Assembly: GCA_005406025.1 (NCBI GenBank)
Contig: BGZK01000009.1
Location: forward strand, 620,001-684,000
Direction of reading: 5' to 3'
DNA: 64,000 nucleotides
Origin: Eumeta japonica
Taxonomy: Eukaryota; Arthropoda; Insecta; Lepidoptera; Psychidae
Shown: positions 46,321 to 58,344 of the stretch, one piece after another
How the letters are laid out: each line of letters begins with the position of its first letter
How positions within the stretch are numbered: the stretch's first letter is position 1
Notes under the pieces: model-generated
What the model saw: the letters and a program-made list of their open reading frames with translations, nothing else
Database searches by the model: none
What the model was told of the DNA's origin: nothing
Position numbers and translations under genes: made by a program

Positions 46321-46394
46321 TTAATGTGACGTATCGTAACGCCCCGCAACCCGCAGACATCGCGGAACTGCTTACTAAAACACGCATGCGTTTG
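46321..46394 (-). repeat. CG-rich repeat, right member of inverted pair
   Basis: In complement: CAAACGCATGCGTG, GCAGTTCCGCGATGTCTGCG, GGTTGCGGGGCGTTACGATA, CGTCA. Partner of 43,530-43,589. Confidence 0.65.
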
Positions 46395-46489
46395 TTTTTT
46401 ATTTTAACATATTTATTTCATAGGTAACAATGTATTTTTTAGTGTACATTTGTGTATCACATACAATATTATAGTATTACATACATACA

Positions 46490-47035
46490 ATAGTATATTT
46501 TTTAGCCATTAATATTACCACCCATTCCAATTAATGATACACCCTGAGAATGTGGGCAAGAAACTCAAGGTTTGCTCTTTTTTTGTTCTAAGATACAGAA
46601 TAGATTAGTTAATAAAACTACAACAACATTTTAAAATTACACGAAACAGCCTAATAGCCGAGCAGTTCAATCCCTGGATTTTTTTTTTCGTCAATATTTT
46701 CAGAGACACAATAGCCCTTACCATAAAACTTTTTTTTAATGAAAGTTTTAAATTCCTGAAATGGCCAATTTTTAATTTTAAGTGAGTCCTTATTATTAAA
46801 GCGCACACATTACCTTTTAAATGGTTCATTAACTTTGCTGAGTCTGGCTTTATGAGCAGCAGTCATACTTATGCCTTGTGTTAATTTTATGAATATCGCT
46901 AATTTTTTAGAATCTTTTATATTCCTCCTGACGTGTACCAGGTTTTCGTTTACAATATGCATTGTGACAATATGGTTAAAATATTTTAAAAGTCTAATGG
47001 GATAAAGTAATTGTTTTTTCTTTGAAAGAAAAACT
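46490..47035 (-). pseudogene. LINE 3' end: reverse transcriptase C-terminus, copy 1
   Basis: On the minus strand: NENLVHVRRN, AAHKARLSKVNEPFKR, CVRF, then KFKT-like, KKFYGKGYC and a decayed 3' tail. Parallel to 58,345-59,045 over more than 400 bp including the untranslated end (CATTAATATTAC). This RLSKVSxSFxxxCVRFYNKI...GKGYY wording is the C-terminus of Jockey/CR1-type non-LTR reverse transcriptases as I know them. Truncated at its 5' side, frameshifted, dead. Confidence 0.75.
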
Positions 47036-47154
47036 ATCAATAATTTTGGAAAATTCGACTCGCATTTTGAAGCGTTTGTATGGATTAATCTAAGCAGAAC
47101 ATTTGAAAGCTACAATTGGTCATACTTGCATATAAAATGTAAATCCGTGTTTCA

Positions 47155-47965
47155 AAAGAGGTATCCTTGATATTTTTAGGGTTCCGTATCTCAAAAGAAA
47201 AATCGGCTAAGGTCATGTCAAACTATATTCAGTGTAGTCCCGTAATCATTAATAGAAAGAAATACACTACACGTGAAAAAACTAGAGAAGCGCAGTTTTT
47301 CGCCAATAACTCAAAAACGGTATACCCGATTATGTTGAAAATAATTTTCGTTGAAAATATTTATTAAGCGTTATCTCTCTAAATTTTTCGTATTTTTTGT
47401 ACATAAAATTTAAAAGATAATGGGGCCACACAATTAAAGCTATTTTTTCCGAAAATATTCACTTATCAAAATAATTGCATAAAAACCTTAAATTGTTTTT
47501 AAAAGAGCTATTGAAATGTGTGCCACAAGTCGATGTTTGATGAAGAAAGTTTATTTAGCTTCTGTTACATTTATACCCCATACATTTTTTATAATTTTGA
47601 AGTAGATAGTTTTAAAGTTATTTAAGAATATAGATGAAAAATGACCATTCACACTTATTTTTGAAACTAATTCGCCTAAAATTTTGACAAAAATAAAGGA
47701 TAAGAGTTCTTTTCTTACAGGTTACAAGAAAACCTGTAAGAAATTTATATTTTGCTCCGTTTCAACGTCAAGTACAAACTGTCTCACACTAAGTGCATGA
47801 ATAATAGTACATGAAGAACTTAATAAGCATAAGTTTATTTTTTTATTTTAGCTCTATTATAAAGGCATTAATATATACAAGCGTCAGATTTGGCGTGATC
47901 ATAGGGCAGACTTAAGTTAAAAATAAATAAAGTCAAGTGTGAGTGGGACTTGTGCTAAAAACCCG
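47155..47965 (+). mobile_element. GGGTTCCGTA-family (family B), long copy
   Basis: Starts TTTTTAGGGTTCCGTATCTC, has GCGCAGTTTTTCGCC and AACTCAAAAACGG, GAAAATATTCACTTATCAA, GGATAAGAGTTC, GAAAACCTGTAAGAAATTT, and ends near AAGTGTGAGTGGGACTTGTG. Its middle pairs with 55,170-55,480 in reverse orientation. At about 0.8 kb it may be nearly full length. No transposase or reverse transcriptase motif. Confidence 0.65.
47711..47743. repeat. Perfect 13-bp inverted repeat
   Basis: TTTCTTACAGGTT and AACCTGTAAGAAA, 7-base spacer, inside the family B copy. The 42.7-kb copy has a decayed version, so this is probably a structural part of the element. Confidence 0.8.
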
Positions 47966-50900
47966 CAAACGAATAAATAAAAATAATTTGTTTTAAGTAT
48001 TTAACACTAGTATGTTTAACACGAGTCCACCTCATATTTGGCCAGCTGTTTGTTATTGATTTTTGTTATAATTATTGAGTAATTGATATGATTCAACAAA
48101 TCGGTTTCAAAATCTATTCTAAAGAGATTTTAAAAAACTACACCTAAGGTCGAAAACTCGATCAAAATTGGTTAATTCATTTGAAAGACATCGTCTTAGA
48201 AAATATTTTTATGGATGGTTTTTTATTCTTGGTGAATGGTTTCATTTTATATTTTTTGCCTATGCTCTTCAACTCATAAAATTCAATAATAAATAAAATA
48301 AGACTCAATATTACGAAATAATAAATAAAAAAGCAAGCCTTGTACGCTCATATGCTGGTGAAAGAGTAAATGAAGATGTTCATTTTTCTTTAGTAAAATT
48401 TTACGTAAACATGGTCATGAACAGTTCTTATTTGGTTAAGCAATTAAATACTAAAAAAGCATAGACCTCAATTTTCACACTAATTAATTGTGAAAATCAT
48501 AGTTTATGCTTTTGTTTGTATCACGTACCTTGAAAAAAGTGACGACAAACAGTTCCCGGTACCCCTAATCAATTCCAGCTGGCAACTCTTCTTTAAAATT
48601 TAAATTACACACCTATGTAGTACAGAAACACAAATTTTATGCTTTCGATATCGCTTGGTATCACAGAAACCTATTTAAGTAAAAAACAACACAAATAGTT
48701 TCTCGATGAAATTTTATTATATAAAATTTAGTTATTTGTATAATTCTTAAAATAACAAAGTAAGCGATTTCCTAAGGTTAATATAGGGCATATATAAGTA
48801 CGACGTTATATTTATTTAATAAATATTGTTAAGTAACAAAATTTGTTAATGTAAAATAAATCTGTATTATAATGAATATTTACCATTTTATATTAGTTTA
48901 TAATAATCTACCGTTTAAATCAAATGTATCAAATGTAATCAAATGTAAAATAATAATAATTTTGATAATTTTAATGAGACCCTTTTATTAATGAAAAGTA
49001 AAACTTAAAAAAAAACTTAAATAATAATTTGCAAAATCTATAAATGTATTTTTTTTGTAACTATTACAGTGATTTTTGCCAGAAATCTTTCTATACTCAA
49101 CCAAATGTTTTTAGTATATATCGCTAGTGTTTGGTACATGCTTATTAAATGATTTTACTAATTTTAACACAACTATTTCTGTGCTTTTAACAAAACTGTA
49201 TTAATGAAATTTACTAAAATAAAAATTTTGTTAAAATACAAAAATTAATTTAGTACTGTCCTCACGATACGAGACCTTTCAGTTATCAACTGGTAAATAA
49301 CAAATACCACACTTTGATCTCTGCCAAAAGACTGAGAAGTAATAGCATAGGGCGTAGAGAGGTATTTGAAATTGCTTTAAATCTTCAGCACGTCTATGGC
49401 ATGATGTAAACTTTATTTATTAGCGCCATCCACCAAAACAATATTAGAAACAGTTCATTAGCAACCAAAATTTTTTAATAAAAAAGTAGTCTTGTATACA
49501 ATTAATACAATTTCTTAATAGTAACAAAAAAGTTTGATTGGTATTGTCATAAAAAGTGAGTTTGTATTTCTCGAAAGACTATTGTTAACATAAGATTTGC
49601 ATAATGTTACTCTTAACTAAGAATAAGAGTTGAATTCGTAAAATAAAGAAAAGCAATTTTCATCAAATTTAATTATCACTATAAGATTTGTTTTCGAATT
49701 TTATATCATTTCAATATTATTTTTGAGAAAAGACTATGTACTGTTATTTTAATATTTTCTGCTTGTACATTTCATAAATTCTATTTATGAAGTAATTGCC
49801 AACTTAGAATGGCTTAATCGTTGTGTACTAATTTAAAAAACAATGACATTGATTTTAAACGCAACTTATTACTTATTTTATTATGTTTTACTTTAAACTT
49901 ACGATAAAATCTTATTTATTTCACAAAAGATGTCTGCGTTTTATCACATAATACTATGTATTTTACAGAACACCTTAACATAAAAAAAGTGTTTTTAATC
50001 TATTTTTGTGTAATTTATAGTAACTTCTTGTGAAAAAAATATTGGTAAAATCAATGCAATAAAAGGTTAGACTGATATTTCCTTTAGTCAATGTAACTTT
50101 TAAAATTAGTTATTCATACTAAATACTTTTGTTTGTTATGTTCGTCATGGGAACAGATATGTGTATTTTAATAACATAAATTTTAAATTAACTAAATTTA
50201 CTAATGTAGTATTAAAAATATTTTGTTGCTTTTACAAAGAAAATGTAATGGTAAATTTAACCACTATCATTATTCAATTTTACTTTAAAATAGGTCTTTT
50301 TAGCAAACAAAGCATTTGAATTGACTACATTTAAATAGAACCATATTTTTAAATTTAATATTACATACAAAATTGTAATTTTAAATTAATTTCTTTTGTA
50401 ATATTAACAAGAAATCGTAAACAAAAACGGTTTTGTTGCAACAACATGCATTTTCTTTCAATGAATATTATGATTAATACACATTCCTTTCAAGGATATG
50501 TCTTAAATTTCCTAATGTGTTAAAATAAAAATCTTTTCATTAACAATTTAAAGGAAGACTAAACACAATCCGATTTGGTTTGAAAAAGAAAATTTTCTAT
50601 TCCTTTACATTTAACCCTTATGAAGCTGACAAAGCTGGTTAATATAGCACCCAATTTTTCCGTATTTCTTTTATAGTTTTATATAGCAACAAATTTGTTT
50701 CGAAGCTCTCAACCTATTTTGCAAAAATAGATTAAGAGCATAGTATGTTACAGATTTAACCATTTTCCAGTTTTTTTTTTTTAGTTTCGTCCTCATTAGT
50801 CATTAACAATATCAATTCCATATTAAAACTTAATAACTAAAGTAAAAGATTGCCTGTTACAGCATTTTAATTATTTTATTCAGCTATTATCCTGAAGTGC

Positions 50901-51590
50901 TTTATGCCAACATGCCAGGTATGAAAGCTGACTTTGCTTAAATGTCCTGACAATCATTTTTATGGAATCAACACTCAGGATTTTAACCCACGCATAACTC
51001 ATCTAACATATCATTTCTCTAGCAGAGTCCGTGGCCCACCGCAGCACCGCTACTCTACTTCTACATTCTACATTCTTACTTTATTCTTCTAAATTCCTTA
51101 CGCCTTTCATCCCACCCAGGCCAGCCCCGTCGGTGGTCTGTATGTACATCTAATTTATAACACATAACCGCATGGAATGTCTTCCGAATTGAGGTCAACC
51201 ACTTTGGTAGTTTTTAGCAACAACAAGTCTCTTTCAACACACATGCGATGATCGTGATTAACTGTTTTAAAAACATCAATTATTATGGACAGCCACGCCC
51301 TTAGTCTACGAATTAGATATTATATTAAAATAGATATGTATGAAATTAATGTTATGTATATACGGACTTAGGTTAAGGATTCTTTTATTGTGTTTTTATA
51401 TTACATTTGTGTTTCATTACCCGGGCAGAGATTAGTTATTACAATTATTGATAAGATTTGTTTATTTGTAATGTTTGTTTGCGTATATTATTGTTTGTTT
51501 GGATCTTTTATTGGAATATTTTATATGTGTACTTTGTTTTATTGTATTGTACTTGAATGCCGAAAGTGTTGTGATACACATACAAATTTC
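47966..51590. other. Very AT-rich plain
   Basis: No gene, no named repeat; 48,650-50,880 is among the most AT-rich parts of the window. A TTAGCGCCATCCACC word lies near 49,421. 50,880-51,230 is less AT-rich, with CCACCCAGGCCAGCCCCG, unassigned. The 127-codon frame at 51,390-51,773 starts with GTG and is not protein-like. Confidence 0.45.
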
Positions 51591-52245
51591 ATACTAAATT
51601 GTGCGCTTGACGGGGCAACCAATGGGCTGAGAACCAGGATGATCCATATGGTACGGCCGCGAATCGATGTACAGAGCGCATGTGGTGCTCCTACAGAAAG
51701 TATGTATAGTGCAAACGCCCTCTCGTGTGTAATGTATGCAGTTCACATGTGCAGACAGATGCGACATCTATAAATTGCAGCCATTTTGGTGCACCTGCCG
51801 CTGTTTTACTACGGCCGCCGCGTGTGAAGCTCGTGCTAAATACGGAAGTTGAAAAATCCTCGCTGTCCATCATTTCTGCCCACACCGCAAGAAAACCGTC
51901 CCCAGAGACGATTAAAGAAGAAACGCGAAGTGCGGGCTTACGCGGTGATGGAAAAATCGCCGTAACATCAATTATGATTTACTTGAATATCAGTGGGATA
52001 TTTTTAAGAGCAAATATCTCACTATTATAAATGTGAAAGTTTGTATGTTCGGATGTTTATTACTCAATCATGCTTTAACGGCTAAACAGACAGTAATACA
52101 GTATACATCAGAATAATATATAGCTATAACAAATAAATATAGTAACTTTTGCTCGCGACTTTGCTTGCGTGATCGTAAAACAAATTCTTTACTTATGGCA
52201 ATTGGTTATTGGTAACAAGAATATTCAAGAAAGGTTCAAATCCAA
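51591..52245. other. CG-enriched patch then AT-rich spacer
   Basis: 51,600-51,960 has raised CG (TACGGCCGCCGCGTGTG) with frames open on both strands; no recognised domain or repeat. Confidence 0.35.
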
Positions 52246-52600
52246 CAACTGTTTGCAATCGAAATCGAGAGCAGGAGTGGGATTAGGATTAAGGGCGTAA
52301 GTGAAATAGTCTCATAAAAAAATAAATATATTACATGTGTATAGATTCTTCTGGAATGCCATCGAAATTGGGACCGAAACCTGGCTCATGATCGATAATG
52401 CTATCAATCGATGTAAAAGATGAGAGAACTCGTTGTATTTCCGTGCGGGCAGACTTACGGATGTATTATACATTTTTGAATAAAACCGAAATCTATAGAT
52501 AGGGCCAGAAACGGATTCAAAACCGGATTCAGGACAGAAATTGAAAGAACGTATAAGATCGGTTGATGGGGTCATCGGTCAATTTAAAAGATGTCCACAC
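52246..52600. other. Purine-phased, repeat-like block
   Basis: Short phrases recur: GGATTAGGATTAAGGG, GAAATTGGGACCGAAACC, ACGGATTCAAAACCGGATTC. The style resembles the flanks of the minisatellite at 18 kb, suggesting an old short-period satellite, but I cannot align them. Confidence 0.3.
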
Positions 52601-52706
52601 GGGCGACGCCGCTTTTGCCGCGTTGTTTAAGTATATTTCTACTAAGTTGCCTTATATCTTATCTTTTGATGGTGTTTTAAATGAAAATGGTATGAATGTT
52701 ATACAC

Positions 52707-52935
52707 GATTGAGCACTTATCATAAACAAACTATATTTTGCTTATTGAAGATAAGAAATACAATTCTTTTCCAAGGCTTTTAACGTGTTATTTATGCATT
52801 TTTTGATATCATCATTATAATGGAAACACAGAAAACTGCACTGAATGAAATAGTACTAATCAGTCTATTTTAGCAGTCATTTACAGCGGCTGTTTATGAA
52901 CGCGGGACTATTCATCTTCCCTTTTTAATAGATTA
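52707..52935 (+). repeat. Dispersed repeat family C, copy 1
   Basis: GATTGAGCAC, TATCATAAACAAACTA, ATTTTGCTTATTGA, AATAAGAAAT-type words, then ACTGCA, ATGAA, TAGTACTAA, GTCTATTTTAGCA, GCGGCTGTTT and CGCGGGACT, matching 56,416-56,660 in order along about 230 bp. No coding frame; not a family I can name. Confidence 0.75.
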
Positions 52936-53439
52936 ATGTAAAACAAACATTAACTAATAACACGTCAAATTCATTCAACCGAACCAATATAATGTCGAAT
53001 AAATTTAGAGAAATGGATAACACGAGCGGTTATTTTTCTACTTCGGTTCTTTCTAACTTAACTATAAACCACCGCGTGAGAGCGGGTAAGCAATTAGAAG
53101 AATGTCAGAACATATTTTCACTTTCAAACATAGACAAGTAGAGTTATCATGTGTTCAAATCAGAGTGTCGATTTTTGCAGGAAAATCAGGTATTGAAAGT
53201 AAATGAATATTGCTGACGTAATCACCATCCAAACCGCCTCGTTGCCCGTGTTTTCAAAAAAAGCATAGCAAGGAGCCCTCTCTTTCCTTTGGTGCTTACT
53301 TAATGATGAATGACCCCTTGTCAGTACCACTAATTAATATCCGGGTTAATATGATAGAAATTATCATAACATTTGCTTGAAAAATCTTTTCCTTTCTCCA
53401 TTTATGCGGCAATTTAAGCAGTTTATCTTTAGCAACATA
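52936..53439. other. Spacer
   Basis: Nothing recognised. Confidence 0.4.
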
Positions 53440-53960
53440 ATAATATAATTTTCCTACAATTCACGTAAATACGCGGCCTTCGCTTGGCGACGTCGCCGCT
53501 GCCCGGCCGAAGTCGATAAATCGCACGCGCCGAGGGACGCGGCGTTATGCAAATCGCAATAATGAATTGTGGCGACTCGAGGCACATCCCTCGCAGGTGT
53601 TGCGGATATGACATCCGGCCGGAATTACAGATTAAAGATAAACGCCGCGCTCAACTTTGATTACAGCCGACTAGATAATTCCGAGGGCCCCTTCCGCGAA
53701 TCACCCGAGACGTTCCGGTTCATTTGATTAAATCCTCGGCGATCATTCATCGTAAATTGCCCATTGTCCCGGATGGGCCTGGAACGACGATTTATAATTT
53801 GTCTCTTGTAATATTGAAATTAATTCCCTGATGAAAGTAATTGATGCTCATGTCGTATTGTATGTAAATTGAGGACGTCGAAACGGATATTTCGATGTAT
53901 GAGGACAGTCGGTCCCGGTACGTTTGAACGTACATCTATCTCACGCCCTTTGACAGCAGC
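53440..53960. promoter_or_regulatory. Candidate developmental enhancer
   Basis: About 500 bp, distinctly CG-richer than the flanks, no homopolymer runs. Motifs: TTATGCAAAT with the POU octamer at 53,547-53,554 followed by CAATAATGAATTG; E-box CAGGTG 53,594-53,599; GATTA 53,630-53,634; TCF-type CTTTGAT 53,655-53,661; GATTAAATCC about 53,726-53,735; TTATAATTTG and GAAATTAATTCC further on. The density of homeodomain, POU and TCF words suggests an enhancer; an untranslated exon is the alternative. Confidence 0.38.
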
Positions 53961-55160
53961 ACCGTTCTCATCGACATAGAAATTATTTCATTCCTTTATT
54001 TGTATTCCAATTTTAGTTTCGCTTTCGTTATCGCTTCCATCCCTGGTCTCGTAGTATACGCATACGTGGTTCATGTATGTAACTTTGCCATAGTATGTGC
54101 GTCTCTTGTCCATGGCGAGCGGGGTGGAGGAAGCAAAATAGCCGGCGAAGTGACTCCGACCTCTGATAAGGACCAAGTGTGGGTATCTACTGCCTTAATT
54201 ATTCCATTTTCGGTCCGACTCTTTCTCTTGCTAAATTGGCAGTAAATAATACAACATCAAAAGTTTTAGGTACCAGCGTGACTTGTAATGCCAAAGCCTG
54301 CCTGTACCGGGTGGTTTTAAGTAGTAAGGTGTTTTTTGACGCCGTCGATTGTCAATTCCTTTCGAATGCAGAATAACATGACTCAGGATGGACTCTTCTA
54401 TTGTGTGAGGGATTCCGTTATTAGACGGCTGGTTGCTACATGTGTTAACATGCAGATTTCAATCAACGAACTAAATTTTGATTTCAGAGAACTAACAGAT
54501 ATCGACCACCTAAGCAAATGTTAATTTTTTCATTTGTCTTAATCACCAATATAATAATTATATTAAATAGAATAGAAATAGAATAAAAAATATGAATAAA
54601 ATAAAATATTCTATTCATATTTTATACTCACAAAGCACTTCTTCAGAAAATTTAGGCAATCACATTTATCATCGTGCCAAAAGTTTCATGCTACTTGTTA
54701 CTGGATTTTTCAGGCAGCCGTCTCATAATTGGCTCTTCCTTATTCTAAAAATTATAATATAGAAACAGTAATATCACTAGGGATAACAGGTCGCGTTTCT
54801 GATGTTTCGTGCATGGACAATAAAAGTAATGTCTTTTACTACACATACTAGATCAACTATTGGTAGAATACAGGATTTCCGTTATTAATAAGTACATTTT
54901 GCTTGTTTCAAATTGGGCCAAAAACGCTCAGCGTGAAGTTGCTTCTATTGCAATATAATCTACAGTCCCTCCATAATTTACATCTCACCACTTTTCAAAT
55001 TAATGCGTCTTTATATTTGCTAAAAATTATACTCAAAATTACAAGATATATAGATATATGTATTGATCAAATTTGTAGTATAGATGACTTGCATAAGTTG
55101 CTACTTAGTTTTATAGTGATTTTTTTTTCTAGATGTTAACTGAAGTTAAAAAAAAAATTC
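53961..55160. other. Unassigned stretch
   Basis: 54,000-54,200 has moderate CG and an 81-codon frame without recognisable domain. The rest is AT-rich. Confidence 0.4.
54587..54623. repeat. 12-bp inverted repeat in AT-rich DNA
   Basis: AAAATATGAATA and TATTCATATTTT with 13 bases between. Confidence 0.65.
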
Positions 55161-55169
55161 TCAGTAAAT

Positions 55170-55480
55170 ATCAACGTTTGGCATACATTTTGACAGTTCT
55201 TTTAAAAATATTATAAGGTTTCTAAGCAATTTTCTTGATTAAGTGAATATTTTCATAAATAATCGCCCCATCGGTAGCATAAATTGGGGCCCCCCAATTA
55301 TTTTCCAAACCGTATGTCCAAAAAACGTGAAAAAAAGATGACGTTTATTATATACTTTTAAAGGAAATTATTTTCAAGATAATCAAATATATTACTTTTG
55401 AGTTAATGCCGAAAAACTGCGCATTTTAACAAAATGACATAAGTGCCACTCTTTTACCGGTGCACTTTTTCACATCGTAT
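55170..55480 (-). mobile_element. GGGTTCCGTA-family (family B) internal fragment, inverted
   Basis: The complement reads GCGCAGTTTTTCGGCATTAA, CTCAAAAGTA, TTGAAAATAATTT, GGGGCCCCAAT, GAAAATATTCACTTAATCAA, AGAAACCTTATAA, parallel to 47,290-47,515. Only the middle of the element is present. Confidence 0.7.
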
Positions 55481-56410
55481 TTTTCTATTTTGAGACTGTA
55501 GTAAGTGTTTTAATCATAGGTGTATAAAAAAGAGAAGGTGCGCAGTTGCGTACTATTCGAATGGACAAAAAGGGCTCAAAATGTACATTTTGTCTCTGCT
55601 TACATTTTATGCTAGCATTTTGCAGTGCCAAAGAAAAAGAAACGAAAGAAAATTATTTATCATTTTACATTTCAACCGAAATGTCATAACATAAGGTTAA
55701 TTTTTAAATGCAAAGTTAACAAGTAATTTTATTATTGGAAGACAATGAATCATATTTTTTTGCAATTTACACTTGCTGTTCTGAACAAGACATCAGTGGA
55801 GTTGCTTAATATTATTTAAAAATTATATTACTGTTTTTTGGTTGAATATATGACAGAGTTGTAATATATTTTTGTTCAGAATAAAACTTAATGTAGTAAT
55901 CACCTAAGATTAAGATTAATATGAATCTTTAATTTCACATAATATCGATGAAAATATACATGAAAGAACTTGATAATTTCTTAATTGTATAGATTAGTAA
56001 TATAAAACTTTCTTATTATTTATATAATAAAATAAGATGGCAATTCATTAAACATTAACATATTTTTGACTAACATAATACTTATTTATATAATAATTTG
56101 CTTAAAAACAAATTCAAATATAAAAAACATATTTTCTTTGGAATAGGTTTAATTTATTGTATTATTTCCTTTAGAGGTAATTTTAAGATTTGTATAAATG
56201 TAAGACAAATAATAAATTTAAAAAAATGAAAATAGGCTACTCCATTAGTATAAGAACAGTCTTTCTTGTTAAGCGACCAAATAATATGGCATCGCAAGAA
56301 ATACGAGACCGATGTTCCTTAGATCTATTTCTTTTAAGTCGGCTTATATCCAGGTTTTCCTGCTACTTCAACTGATGAAATTCAAAATACTCATCGAATA
56401 CTCATTATAA
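55481..56410. other. AT-rich spacer
   Basis: Nothing recognised, save GTGCGCAGTTGCGTACT near 55,538, perhaps a scrap of the family B fragment. Confidence 0.4.
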
Positions 56411-56415
56411 TAAGT

Positions 56416-56660
56416 GATTGAGCACCTATTATAAACAAACTAAATTTTGCTTATCGAAAATAAGAAATGCCATCCTTTTTCATAGTTTTTACGAGGTACT
56501 TTTGCATTTTTTAACAGAACACTTCGACGTCGTAACGGAAGGTGCGACGAAACTACACTAAATGCAATGAGTACTAAACTGTCTGTTTTAGCACTCAGTT
56601 ACTGCGGTCGTTTTTGAGCACGGGACTGTGCCTTTGTCTCTTTTTTATAGATCAGTGGTT
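56416..56660 (+). repeat. Dispersed repeat family C, copy 2
   Basis: Same order as 52,707-52,935: GATTGAGCACCTATTATAAA, CAAACTAAATTTTGCTTATC, AATAAGAAATGCCA, then GAGTACTAAACTGTCTGTTT, TAGCACTCAGTTACTGCGGT and GCACGGGACTGTGCCTTTG. Same strand, about 3.7 kb away. Confidence 0.75.
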
Positions 56661-56785
56661 TTAATTGTGTTTTAACGCACTTAAAATAGCGCGGATAAAA
56701 GCGCTTATACCTACTCTGTGCAAGAAATATGAAAAAAGTTATAACGTAATTTTTTTTCATCTGTAGTACAGTTCTTTGTAGTTAA

Positions 56786-56850
56786 AGGCTAGGGTTCCGT
56801 ACTGGCCAATGGCCGTACTGGCTCTTGGTCAGTTTTTTAAAAATCTCGTA
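56786..56850 (+). mobile_element. GGGTTCCGTA-family (family B) fragment
   Basis: GGCTAGGGTTCCGTACTGGC and CTGGCTCTTGGTCAGTTTTT recall the end motifs of the family (GGTTCCGTA; CTTGGCCGGTTTTT). Short, so tentative. Confidence 0.45.
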
Positions 56851-57565
56851 AGTCGCATCGGAATTGTACACTCTACTGCAGTGTCGTGCTTTCTCACAAT
56901 GTTTCAATTTAAAATCGACGAGCTTGCATATTAATTATAAAGGTCAGCATGCCATTGTTCGCAACAGACGTCTTATTACGCTCTCCGGTGCAAATGATTT
57001 GACTCAACTTTGACTCAACTTATAAAGTCGTCGGTCAGTTCGCTCTTAGCGTGTTCAAAATTCGAAAAATTCAAACCCAAAAACCCGTAATTCAACTAAC
57101 GATTCGACTAACGTCGCTATCTGTTACAACAACCCGTTTTCCGAGAAGATTTTCAATCAATACTAAACTCGATTCGACAATACGGTGGTTATTATTCCGA
57201 GATAATTGCCGTCGCAGCCTCCCATCTAACATAATATTTGGTTTGATCATACGCTCGCCTTGTTTGTGATTACCTAAACTAAACACACCTGTGACATGCC
57301 GGATGAATTTACGCCGAGTAAATTAATATAGAGCTCAAACCGCCCACGTGTATGCTTATTAGTCGTTGTTTGAATATCGAATAGCTAGTTTATATTCATG
57401 CGTACGCACACACGGCGAGACTCTGTGATCTGTTTCTCATCCCCGATGTGATCGTCAACATATATCGGTGTAGCCTTCCTGCCTTATATTCGGCCCTTCG
57501 GGCTGTCGTTATTCGTTCACATTCGACGCTCTGAGTAACAAGTTTTGTCAAAACGCACACATCCG
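56851..57565. promoter_or_regulatory. Candidate regulatory region with paired AP-1 sites
   Basis: TGACTCA, the AP-1 consensus, occurs at 57,000-57,006 and 57,011-57,017 within an 11-bp tandem repeat, followed by TATAAAG at 57,021-57,027. CG-richer DNA continues to about 57,560, with CCCACGTG, TTTATATTCATG and a small GCCC-TTC-GGGC hairpin near 57,495. A promoter is possible, but the TATA-to-initiator spacing is wrong for the nearest TCAGTT (57,035). Confidence 0.25.
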
Positions 57566-58280
57566 GTGTGCCCTTGTTTTCATGCTATTCTGAAGCCTTG
57601 AATATTTATGTTAACAGCTTGCCAGTTTTTTTGATCACAAGTTATTTTATAACACCTGAGCAACGGAACTTTGTTCGAAAGACAGAAAAATATACCATAA
57701 AAAGAAAAGACCTGGCAGATATAAATACAGCGTTTGTAATTTTACTGGAAATTACGAAGGCATCAAAATCTTATTGGTCTATAGAATAAATACTGAACCA
57801 AATGTAAATAATGAATAAAGCAGCGAAATTCCACCTTTATATTTGGTAGGTCGAAATCCTTTGTAAGTCCGTTCTCTCGTGTAACTTCTTTAACAAACAT
57901 TTTAGTTGGGAATGTTTGTTGCGAGTTTGTACCCCAGTGACACAATTAACATGCTTAAGGCTTTTAGTTTGTGCTGAACTTAGATCCATTGTTGAAATTT
58001 GTTTTGATAGATATACCCCTTTTAAAACTTTGACGAGAAAACAATGGAATGTATATTATAGACACAAGGTTTAAATTTCAAAAAGATTGATATTTTAATA
58101 GAATATTGTGAACAGACTATTTATATACGTTCAAAAAAGCAAAAGTTTCATAACAAATATAATAAATTTAAAACAAAAATTTTTTCCGACACCTCTTTTG
58201 TTTTCAGAACAATTTTTGTATTCGTTTCATAACATGAATATTTATCAACAAAACATAATTCTAAAAATAAATAATGTATT
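57566..58280. other. AT-rich spacer
   Basis: Nothing recognised. Confidence 0.4.
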
Positions 58281-58312
58281 ATGTAATGTTGTTACACATG
58301 ACAACATTACAT
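58281..58312. repeat. Perfect 12-bp stem-loop
   Basis: ATGTAATGTTGT, 8-base loop TACACATG, ACAACATTACAT. Lies just beyond the 3' end of the LINE remnant. Confidence 0.8.
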
Positions 58313-58344
58313 CGTTCATTTCAACCATTTAAATCAAATTAAAT

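Noticed and set aside
51390..51773. 127-codon frame with hydrophobic start, possible membrane protein
   Set aside because: It starts with GTG, is rich in Tyr, Cys and Phe from AT-rich composition, and has no recognisable domain.
57021..57040. Core promoter (TATAAAG followed by TCAGTT initiator)
   Set aside because: The TATA word is only about 16 bases from the initiator A, against the usual 30; no supported transcript or ORF follows.
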